Source: Haliclystus octoradiatus (lineage: Eukaryota; Cnidaria; Staurozoa; Stauromedusae; Haliclystidae). Taken from it: a DNA stretch of 64,000 bases. The DNA lies in the NCBI GenBank assembly GCA_916610825.1, contig OU744453.1, positions 1,928,724 to 1,992,723 of the forward strand. Reading direction: 5' to 3'. Each line of letters opens with the position of its first letter. The stretch's first letter is position 1. A program made the translations under genes and the position numbers. The notes under the pieces were generated by a model. It worked only from the letters and a program-made list of their open reading frames with translations. It was not told the DNA's origin and ran no database searches. Shown here one piece after another: positions 54,536 to 64,000 of this stretch.

Positions 54536-54990
54536 AAGAGGATTAGTTCAGATGGCAGAACAACCGAACTCAGACCTGATCATAACTGATCGGCTGTGGC
54601 TCAAATCCCCCGAAGGTCAACCGAGCTGTGACTTCAGCTGAAACATCAAATGAGTATCATCTGAGGATGAAATGGTCCAGAGGGAATTGCATTGTGACTA
54701 GCTGCGACGCATCGTTGCGCATGGACAATTGAGACCTATCTGCCAAGAAATCTGTTGAAATTGAGCTGTAGTGTAGCGGCTAAGATCAGTAAAGAGCGTT
54801 AAACGCCTTAATTGCTCTTAGCGAAAGTAGCCACTCCTCTAGAAATAAAGGAGTGGTACGAGTGCCTTCTGTAGGGCGATACTAGCCTCATTCCATCGCT
54901 TCCCTTATTTCCGCGCGGTGCTCGAGTGAGGGAGTGCCCGATCACAGCGCACCTTGGTGTCATGTGAGCTACAGCCAGGTGTTGGTTGGT
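54536..54990 (+). repeat. tRNA-derived SINE, plus orientation
   Basis: Head GGATTAGTTCAGATGGCAG (box A-like) and GGCTCAAATCCCCC (box B-like), followed by a body that matches the minus-strand copy at 6070-6427. The downstream part (54870-54990) recurs, diverged and in the opposite orientation, at about 55490-55650. The 66-residue minus-strand ORF here is not a gene. Confidence 0.7.
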
Positions 54991-55489
54991 CGGCCCATTG
55001 AAGAACAATACAACGATGTGTAAACAGAAATTGGAATTTTCTCAATTCAGCTATTTTGAATTTCAACATTCTGTAAACTAACTATCGAAGAAAACTATAA
55101 ACGTCAAGTTATTTTGGATCAAATTGGACCAACAGAATTATAAATAATAGATTACAGTATCTTGAAGGACTGTATGAACATTATGAAAGCCTTTTGTGGG
55201 CGTAGAATACAAAATTAAAGGAGAAAACATCATGTTTTGATAGAGCGATCGCCATCGTTGGAAAATTGTAAGCACTTCCGTCGCTTCGAATCATGGTTTA
55301 AATCATCAAAATCAAAGAAATATTCAAAATTAAAGATCAATTCTCCAACATACAGCATCACTGTGATTCAAAATTCCATTTTCCCGTAAATGTATAATTA
55401 GAAATTGACAATATAACAGAATAAACGATTGAAATATAAACATTGAAAATGATTCAATTGTTTGTTTACATTTTTAGTGTTTTATTCAC

Positions 55490-55650
55490 CAACCAGCGCT
55501 CGATAAAACTTCACGTGATACAAAGGTGCGCTGTGAATGGGCACACCATATTTTTGGTTTCTGGCACACTTTTAAACCTTAAACTTTATAAGGCCCTCAC
55601 TGGAGCGCCGCGTGGACATGAGGACCGTGATGGAATGAGGCTCGGGTGAC
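55490..55650 (-). repeat. partial SINE-tail copy
   Basis: On the plus strand 'aaggtgcgctgtga' and 'gatggaatgaggct' segments match the reverse complement of 54880-54970, with about 45 extra bases in the middle. It is a fragment of the same repeat. Confidence 0.5.
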
Positions 55651-55654
55651 ACCA

Positions 55655-57840
55655 CGGAGTTTTTTTCCGTAAACAATCGAATGGATCCTTAGCCTCACAT
55701 CAGCGTCTAGCCTCGCAAATTCACCAGAAACATTTTGCGTTCAAATGCAATATAACTTCCTTTCTAATCTGCATTTACCCTCCAAAGTAATAAATCTTAA
55801 ATCACTCTTGATAGACCATACTGAACACGACGAAAATAAAAAATTACCATCAGGTTTTAAAGGAGATACATCGATGTATGATACTATTTGAATTGGAATT
55901 ATATTGCTGACATTTATTCTCAGTTAGAATTAAAAGTTAGTTATAGTAATATCATTGCAATAAAAGTTGATTTTCAAAATGCGATTTCTATTTTGTTAAG
56001 TTGATTTGCTTCAACAGTGGAGATAAAATATTGAGCAAGCTTATAATATATCTTACATTACACTTCTTTACCAGCATAGTTTATAGAGAGAGATGGTTTG
56101 GAGACACAGCGGACATCAAGACATCAAACGACCGGGTCTATTGTTTCGCTTTTGAGGCTGAACACTCGGTCATGTGCCGGCGTCATGTGATCAAACACCC
56201 TGCACACGGAAACTGCTCATTTCAGTTTAGCAAGCAGAGATAATGGAAGTAGTAAATCAAAACGATCTTTTTTTCATTTGGAGGGAATTTTTAAGCACAC
56301 TTAAATGCAATCGAAGAACACGAAGCTATTCAGGATGACTGTGTTAGCATTTCCAATCAGGTTAGTAAATGTTTTAACTTGAAAATGAACCAAAGCTTGA
56401 TAAATGTTTATTTCTATTTCATGACACTGCAATAATGTTGTTTCCAAAAGCCTATTTTCAACAGTATTTATGTTGCCTTGCTGAAAAATAGAATTAGCTT
56501 TGAACATTTCTATCATATACTGCTATATTAAAGCAAAATATTATTTTTTTTTATTCACTGTTGATGCTTTTAAGAATCACAGTTTTACTATTTCAGGTTG
56601 AAAGTCTATTTGGATGTCAGGATTGCGCAGGATTGTGAGACACCGTCGCAGGTTTTAAAAGGAGCATATTAATACAGTAAAGCATTGATCTGACTCAGAA
56701 TCATTATACATTGTATATAATATGGCTCCACTTTCTCTCATACAATTAATTGATGAAGCTGTTGCTCAAATTTGTGGAAATGAAATTGATCTGGAAAGTA
56801 TATAAGAGTTCAGCTGGTGGCAATCGCAAAACCCACTGAACTGTTTAATTCGGCTATGAAAGCAAAAGAACAAGATAAATTTATTTAAAATACTATTTGA
56901 CAATTCAAAGTTATTATGAATTACTTGAACTTCTTGTCTGGATTATCTCCTATTTCTTCTACCTTGTAATTACAAATTACGGAGTTTAGGATCCCATATG
57001 TGGATGGAAAATGCCGTCTGATTTGAATGATTGTACAGAAAAGATATTAACCGAAAAAGATATCTAACCCTTCAATACAGAAGTGTACATGCGATACATA
57101 ACCTTTACAAAAAAATTATGGAGAACTGATAAAAATATTATCGCAAATCGACTGATGTCTTGGTGTCATTCCTGAGTAAATAGTATATCGCGCGGAGGAT
57201 CACGGCATTGAAGGATGTTGAAAATATATCTTACAAGTTGAGGTATCTTTTAGTGATTGCTTGATATAGATAATAGATTATTTAATCGTGGTCACAATGT
57301 TCAATATGACAATATAATCATGTAAGCAATTGAACTGTATATGCTTGGACATATTCTTTTTCAGTAAAAGTCATAGAATATATTTATTATTTATCCTAAC
57401 CTGGAGATTTTATAGCACAAAGAATTCATAATAAATCAAATTGAAGTGAAAACTTGATTGGTTAAATGTATTTAAAAGTTTGGCAACTCGACTACAAATT
57501 CTAATTAATGTTATCTAGTATGATATTTTAAACAATAATACATGGCATTCTTTCTCGTCTATGTTTCTATATATACAATGTATTCGGTTTTATTTTCTGC
57601 ACATTAGTACATGCAGATACCGTACTAATATAATTTACTGTTGATCAGCTAATTAGTAAGCTGTAAATACGTATATTATATGATATAAGTAACGCGAGAT
57701 TTTCTGAATAAATCAAATTATGTAAAAGAATCATGTTTCGAATTTGTTTGGATAGATATTTTCTTTGCATGTGTAGTTTTATATTCCCAAAAGTCCATCA
57801 TCTAGCTTTTTGATGACGAATTTATCTTTAACTTTACAGT
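55655..57840. other. mostly featureless, one broken small ORF
   Basis: No conserved gene. Bases 56721-56885 encode MAPLSLIQLIDEAVAQICGN and, after a frame change near 56800, RVQLVAIAKPTELFNSAMKA and a stop: about 55 residues that read like a real but frameshifted peptide. I do not recognise the family. Confidence 0.4.
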
Positions 57841-57849
57841 TGGACGCTA

Positions 57850-60625
57850 AATTATGCCTATTTGAAGTGTATATCCCGGATATTGGAAGATTGCTTCTTT
57901 AGATAGAGAAACAATTTCTATAAGTACATGTTCTTCTTGTATTTTTACTTTGCGCAAGCTTTTCCCCCTCAATAATGCAATCAAAGTTACGATGTTGTGT
58001 CTCACTCTTTTTCCTCGAGCAGGAACCCACTCATTTTCCATAAGAGTGTTTACACCGGAAAAAACACTGAACATTTTACTTAATTTTTTCTAAAACAGTA
58101 AAAAACAGCTGAACCAAACGGCAATCTGCTTTCGGAATGATGTTTTCAACGATCAGCTCAAGATTTTGAGCTATATTTGATCAATATAAGGGATTCAGGA
58201 AAAGATATAATAAGCCTCTAAAGTCAAAAGTTTTAGTTTTGGATTTTTCTCCATCAAATCCTCACGCGATTAGCACCTCTTTACGACTTCGTCTAAGAAG
58301 GTTATCGCTGCCAGAGCCATCGATATACAAGAGTTGGGACACTATTGTTCTTTTTAGCCTCAATCTGATAATATTTCTTATTCATGGGCGCCATTTTCGT
58401 TCGTGACAAACGAGGTCTATTATTCGCAACACGTTTTCCTTGCTTCTTGACAAGCATGTTCATGTTTTGCTAGCACTTGGAATTGTTTCTTAAGCTTGAG
58501 ATTGTATGTTAATAATTTGACAAAGTAAAAGTGTATCTCAGTGTGAAATGAAATTCACAGAAAACAGTTCATTCCGATTGATCTACTCTGACGCTGATAT
58601 TCGCTTGTTAATATCATCCTTGATGGATTCGTGTTTGCACTGTGAAAGAATGCCTGACCTTGGAGTTGGAGTAGCGAAGAAATCAGCATTAAATCGGCAG
58701 TTGAAGCCTTGAAGTTATTTTAAATAATGGTAGAATTACATTTCTTTACAAGCAATTCAGAAGTACAAGGTTAGTTAGTATTACACCTATTTTATCTGAA
58801 TTATTTGAATATAGTACCTCCTTGCAATTTTTAATATTGCTTTTTCTCGCATTGCCCTTGATGATTGATAAGAAGCTGTACGATTTCTGATTTGTAATTG
58901 AAATGTTTTATGATTATTTTCTTGGCCAAAGCAGATAGTGTAACGGTGTATAAGTTGTTGAGTAATCCGCTGGAGTATCCCGAAAGTAAGGATGGTTATA
59001 GACAGTTGTGAAAGGGTAGTGAATGAGATTGCGTCGCCGTCTTGATGACTCTAAAACACATTCATAATATTTATTCTTTCTGGCAACTGATTTGAATTTT
59101 ATAACTATTGAGGGCATTGACAGATGCACCAAAGCCAATATGGATAAAGGATTCATGTAGTAGCTCCAATAATTTTTTATAACTGATAATAACTGACTGA
59201 TATTTTGCTTTGATTGTTATGGACAACATTGTAGATGTTTAGATTTATGTAGTGGGCTTTGCTGCTGGTATGTTTGTCTGAAAAAATGATCGTAAATAAT
59301 GCAGATGAAATTATAATAAACCTTTTTCTATGTATTTATTGCAAGAGCTTGTAATCGCCAATCAATGCAGAATGAATTTGAGAAACCTCAGATTTTTAAT
59401 TTTTGTTTTCGGAAACCAATCGCTTATTTGCCAATGTCATATGTGATATGTCGCTACAAGCATTTTGATATGATTTTGTTATTGATGGACATTATCTGAT
59501 AATTATTTTGTTAATAATTTGTAATATGTAATATGTAAAATACTGTATAGTGTATCAATATTGAAATCGTAAAACGATAAATCATAATAATGAATCACCT
59601 CACAAATTGATCAAATGATTCAGTTTTTATCGTGTGACTTTGTGTGTCATAACAAAAGCGTTAATCCAGCTTTGTCTCCAAAAGGTAAGAAATATAATTT
59701 GTAAGCGTAATATTTAATTTATGGTTCAAATTTTTACAAATTTGCAACACAAATTGGAAGAGCATACTTATTGATTAAATGTATATCTGTTGTGTTCTAA
59801 CTCTGAGTTTCATTATTATTCTATCGAATGGTTTGTAATCTTTGAAATTGAAATGCTCGAAATAGATAATCTATCTATCATCAGAACATGAAAATTTATA
59901 AAATCATACCCATTCGTGGCAGAATAACTACCTTATTACAACATAATTTGCAATGTTTGCATCCTTCGAATTCAAAACACATACAATTTCTTCGCGCTAA
60001 GTTGAAATCACGAACATAAATGGCGCCCATGTGTCACGTGATAATCGCGTTGGCCAATAAGATGCTCAGCGGCAACATGAGAGTGTGTCCCAACTCTTGT
60101 ATATCGATGGCTCTGATCGCTGCTGGTTATTGAAGGTGTGTGACTATTTTTAATATGCATCAACTATGCCGACAATGCCGAAGTCGTAAAGAGGAGTTAA
60201 TCGTGTGAGCACTGAAGTGAGAAAAATACAAAACTACAAACTTCTGACTTTAAAGGCTTATATCTCTTTACCTGGATCTTGAATATTGATCAAACATAGC
60301 TCTAAATCTTCAGCTTAATGTTGAAAATTTTATTCAGAAATCAGATTGTCATTTGGTTTAGCGGTTTTTTATTTGGAGATAATTAAGTAAAATGTTTAGT
60401 ATTTTTTCCGGTGTACAATCTCTCGTTGAAAATAAACGGGTTCCTGTTCGAGGAAAAAGAGTGAGACACAAAATTTACCCAAAATCGTCACTTTGACTGC
60501 ATTTTTGAAGCAGAAATAATCACGCAAAGTAAAAACACAAGAAGATCATGTACGAATAGACAATTTTTTTCCATCTAAAGGAGCAATCTCCCAATATCCG
60601 GGATATACGCTAAAAAATTAGAATT
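57850..60625. mobile_element. foldback element split by hAT copy 2
   Basis: Bases 57850-58311 and 60116-60625 are diverged inverted copies (roughly four bases in five by eye). Both contain CTAAATTATGCC/TAGAATTTATGCC outside, AGGAAAAAGAGTGAGAC-type sequence in the middle and GAAGTCGTAAAGAGG near the centre. The short loop between the arms is the target of the hAT insertion. Each arm keeps a peptide MFSVFSGV..L.EN..VP.RGKRVRH (left arm ORF 57847-58074, minus; right arm from 60391, plus, soon stopped). Its origin is unknown. Confidence 0.6.
58312..60115. mobile_element. non-autonomous hAT element, copy 2
   Basis: Nearly identical to copy 1 (4083-5898) over 1.8 kb with scattered substitutions and small indels. 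Ends CAGAGCCATCGATATACAAG. Flanked by the 8-bp duplication ATCGCTGC (58304-58311 and 60116-60123), different from that of copy 1, which proves independent insertions. No transposase. Confidence 0.9.
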
Positions 60626-60629
60626 TATG

Positions 60630-61644
60630 CCGATACTCATGTGCCTAGTTTAACTAGTTTAAGTTTTTGCTTCCAATATATAAACTATGATATAACTGGC
60701 TGGCCCATATTATGAACACTCAGCCATGGTTATATAGCAACAATCTGTATTTATATTTATTCTATCTATAATTCTATTAATTTTGTACCTCTTGTCATAT
60801 TGTACTACTGGTCAAAGTATCTTGCTTAATAGACTCTTAATTCTATATCTACTATTTTACTGAGCATATACAGTATTAATTTTGTATAAATTGTAATTAA
60901 ACATTTTAATAACATTTTCAGTATGTTAACCAGCATGTTTATCTTACAGAAATAAAAGACATCCAAAAATAGTATATTATTCTTTCTTTTCTGGCAAGAG
61001 TAAACTTAAAATTGAACGATATCAATAGTACAACCTACAGTAAAATACGAACAATTTAGATATGTTGTGCAGGGTGACATAAATCGCACAATCGGATTAC
61101 AAAAACCTCAGATGTGAACCCCTGGTGAGCTTCCAAACCATCTCTCTCTATAAACTATGTTACCATGAAGATTCTATAAATTATATTATAGCAGCATCAA
61201 AATTATTAACAGCTATGAAAAATTTGTATACACTAATGACAAAATGCTTTTTTTTGTGGCTTTATTTAGTTCTATTGTATAGGTTTAAGTCAAGTATATG
61301 GTTTAAGTACACTAACTAACTAAGATATCAATAGAGATTTATTGTTATAACTTGTGTGTAAGATGGTGGCTATAGTAAGATTAAAATTCTCATACCGAGA
61401 ATTGAATACATGCAAGAACTATCTTCTTTATTACAGTGAAAAAGTCAACCCATTGTCTGTTTTCCATGCTTCAAATGTGTTTCCCTCTATTCATGTCGTT
61501 TGTGATACAGCAACATATTTAATACAACGTATCACTATAGGATTATTTTAATTATATACTGTTTAAAAATCATAATGGTTCATACATCATTAATTTGTGA
61601 TAATTTGTGATTTGTGATTTCCAACCATTAATGGAATATTTTAT
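60630..61644. other. no gene recognised
   Basis: AT-rich 3' flank of the minus-strand TSP1 gene. ORFs of 64-65 codons have no recognisable motifs. Confidence 0.5.
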
Positions 61645-62114
61645 CTAGTAAAAAATTGTGCATTCCAGAGGCCCAATAGTGACCACCGCGTATTCGTCGG
61701 AATCCCCTGTATCTCCCACATGAAATTCCATCATTGGCAATAAATCCTTTTGAGTAAAATACCCTTCATCAACTGACCGTATCCAATCCTCATTATGCAA
61801 AGTTGCGGAACATTCCCTCAGATTTTTACCACAGCAGCATGACTCTACTCCAGAGCAATAACATTCACCATTACCATCATCACTTGGATAGAATCGGTAT
61901 TCATTTCCATCATAAGCAATCCAGTATGTATCCGTCATCTTTGCTTGAAAAGCATCATAACGAAAATGTTGTTTACATTCAGTTGCTTGATTAACAATTG
62001 CTCTTATATCCATGAGGTTATCTTGGTAATTCATCTGAATTTGGTAATAATTTGGTGCTTCATGTCTATTGACAAAGATCGCATTTTCTGAATTGTGATG
62101 GAATACGTGGGTCT
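61645..62114 (-). CDS. terminal exon: CNTNAP-type fibrinogen-like domain
   Basis: Acceptor tgttattttag on the minus strand. It encodes THVFHHNSENAIFVNRHEAP .. TECKQHFRYD .. ECYCSGVESCCCGKNLRECS .. YFTQKDLLPMMEFHVG .. IGPLECTIFY and stop. The cysteine pattern is identical to the plus-strand paralogue. Confidence 0.88.
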
Positions 62115-64000
62115 CTAAAATAACACAATGATAAATTGTCTCAAAATACCAGAATATTAGTTTGAAAATCAAATGATGTTCTTATTTTCAATAGGATATC
62201 CAATTTTTAATATTTTGCAGTGTAATCTATTCTATGCCCAAACGAAATTTGTTTAATGGTGTAAATTCAAGCTCTATAATTACTTGAAATATCGCTGAGG
62301 GAGTTAAAAAAAAAGCAGTGGAACAGCACTCCTTTACTTTAAACTTTCGAATTGAAACATCTTTCCTGGGGTTTCTGCCTAAGAAAAATGGATGATAATG
62401 TATGGGATGAAGTACAGAAGATTTATTTGATTGAATACAGTATAGCTTCTTTTACAAAATGAATACCATAATACCATAATACCATGATATTTTAAGGACA
62501 ATGCTTCACAGCGTACATCGTCTTAGACAGTACACAGAGCACAGAGCACATACTGTACATCGGTAAACTACCAGGATCATTTTTGACATCGCTGTGTTGG
62601 GTGGATATTTGCCCAAAAATCAGTGAATCAAACAAACCGTAGCTTAAAGACCAGATGGTGACGAGTTTAAAAAAATGATATTCATTTTTGGCAGATTTTT
62701 TAAAGGACTGCTTCATCGAGCATGAGTTGGCTCACGTAAAATAGTCACCGAGGTCCTAGTTTCGATTCCGTAGCTGAATGGAGAGTGGTGCAGGATGAGA
62801 TGAACAAAGGACATAATTTTATCGTTTTTTTGTATATATTTCCGTTGTGATTTAATTTTGATGTATCATGCTTTTGGTGTTAAGTTCTTAGCATAATTTT
62901 CATAGCCCTGATAGTAATAAAATAGTAATAGCTGTTAGAATCTTATTAAAAAGATCAGTCGAAGAAAGATGGGTTGTTTATTACTACCGAAACTTAATGC
63001 TGTATTTATTGTGAGCAATCCCATCGACTGTTTCCTTTCGTGCATTTTGTTATTGTGCTCATATTACCTGAACAAACATTTTCGTTGCAAGAAACTGTCT
63101 TCTGATTACTTTCCACAGTGGAATCACAATCTAGCCCACCAAAGGCTGGAGAAGGCATATTGCAGACACGAATCTTAATTTGAATACCTCCACCACAAGT
63201 TACGGAGCATGCTTCATCATTTGACCAGATATTCCAATTACCATTAACTGTATAAATAAGAAATGATTATAGATCCATGAAAATCTGTGGTTAAAGATCG
63301 TAATTGTAACACCAATTGATCCCTTTGCCATACTATAGTGTACATCGTCAATATGCAATGGAAAATTTAAATGCAATACTGTAAATTACTTGTAAATTTA
63401 AGATGAATATCCTTTGTTATTGAGTTCAATATCATAGAAGTCCTGTTTCATGAATTATCTTCTGTCTTGTCATAGAGAATATGCTTTATGCATGTGTAGT
63501 CAATTTATTGCACGAAGCAATACCAATATAGATGTTGCAAAATTGTTAAAGCAAAAGAAACTGAGCAGTACACTCAAAATAAGGTAGGAAGATAGATGCA
63601 TCTTAACCTATAAAGTAGAGCATCCAAAACTGTTTGTTCATCAATCTGCTCGTCATTTTTCAACCACATATTTTGTACATAGTATTATCAGGACCGTTGT
63701 TATTTAAACGTTCCTTTTTATTTGCGGTTTATCCCTTTGTAGTAAAATAAAACAAAATCTTTTCCAAGGCTTTCTTTTGCGGTTCCAGACCAATAACTAG
63801 CAGAAACAAGGGTTTCCCCGCATTCGTTTTCCAGAAACAACGGCTATGCATCATTGATCATTCACAAGACTAAAAAAATATTTAAGGTAATTTTAACTCT
63901 GCTCAAAGTAACTCAGCAACGCGGAAACCTTATTGTCATTTATATAGAAAAATTACTATCATCATACCTGGACAAGCAATTTCGTTGCAGGAAACTGACT
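61645..64000 (-). CDS. paralogous TSP1 / CNTNAP-type fibrinogen-like protein, 3' part
   Basis: Minus-strand gene running in from beyond base 64000. Exons: 64000-63968 (end of a TSP1 repeat, partial), 63247-63068 (complete TSP1 repeat) and 62114-61645 (fibrinogen-like domain and stop), all joined in phase 1. It is the tail-to-tail paralogue of the plus-strand gene at 33296-51321: the last exons share most residues, and the last intron is only 0.95 kb here against 14.9 kb there. It has at least two TSP1 repeats. The N-terminus is outside the window. Confidence 0.8.
63068..63247 (-). CDS. TSP1 repeat exon
   Basis: Phase 1-1 exon of 60 codons: NGNWNIWSNDEACSVTCGGG, IRVCNMPSPAFGGLDCD, TVSCNENVCS. 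It has the W..W, CSVTCG and closing Cys motifs of thrombospondin type 1 repeats. The acceptor is ttatttatacag and the donor gtaata on the minus strand. Confidence 0.87.
63248..63967 (-). other. intron of the minus-strand TSP1 gene
   Basis: About 720 bases between two TSP1 exons; no further exon or repeat recognised. Confidence 0.6.
63968..64000 (-). CDS. end of another TSP1 exon (cut by window edge)
   Basis: The 33 bases encode VSCNEIACP and end at a phase 1 donor gtatga, exactly like VSCNENVCS at the end of the next TSP1 exon. This shows that the gene has at least two tandem TSP1 repeats. Confidence 0.75.

Overview
The window is AT-rich metazoan DNA with an intron-rich gene structure: small coding exons, GT-AG introns, many transposable elements and long microsatellites. 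The conserved proteins are animal ones (14-KH vigilin; a TSP1 and contactin-associated-protein-like secreted protein). This points to a non-vertebrate animal. An ascidian, cnidarian or similar marine invertebrate would fit, but the sequence alone does not settle it.

Layout. (1) 198-19658, plus strand: the 3' two thirds of a vigilin (HDLBP) gene. Twelve exons encode KH domains 3 to 14 and the C-terminal tail, about 984 residues with all reading frames joining; the 5' end lies outside the window. Its introns hold two hAT elements, a MULE-like MITE, a tRNA-derived SINE and, in the 8.1 kb last intron, a head-to-tail pair of 3 kb Helitron-like elements. (2) 20.1-33 kb: no conserved host gene is recognised except a possible Ulp1/C48-type protease exon. 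The rest is a frameshifted THAP/DDE_Tnp_4 transposase, a decayed Penelope-type reverse transcriptase, several MITEs and a 1.9 kb long-TIR element built from an 18-bp motif. (3) 33296-51321, plus strand: a complete predicted secreted protein of about 340 residues (signal peptide, PAN/apple-like domain, TSP1, CNTNAP-type fibrinogen-like domain). Its 14.9 kb last intron is packed with nested elements: a LINE fragment, an inverted pair of hammerhead-bearing units, a GIY-YIG Penelope fragment with a 280 bp TAA tail, a second Helitron dimer in opposite orientation, and two TTAA-flanked elements. (4) 51.3-61.6 kb: decayed LINE, MITEs, a SINE, a long palindrome, and a foldback element with an hAT copy inserted in its centre. 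(5) 61645-64000, minus strand: the 3' end of a paralogue of the gene in (3), convergent with it, with at least two TSP1 exons.

The genes do not form a pathway: vigilin is a housekeeping RNA-binding protein and the two TSP1 genes are a local duplicate pair. The unusual content is in the mobile DNA: two Helitron dimers with diagnostic 5'-TC, terminal hairpin and CTAG ends; several hammerhead-like cores next to Penelope-type remnants and to small two-membrane-segment ORFs; and clean target-site duplications that date several insertions relative to each other. All boundaries were read by eye and no search or computed alignment was run.
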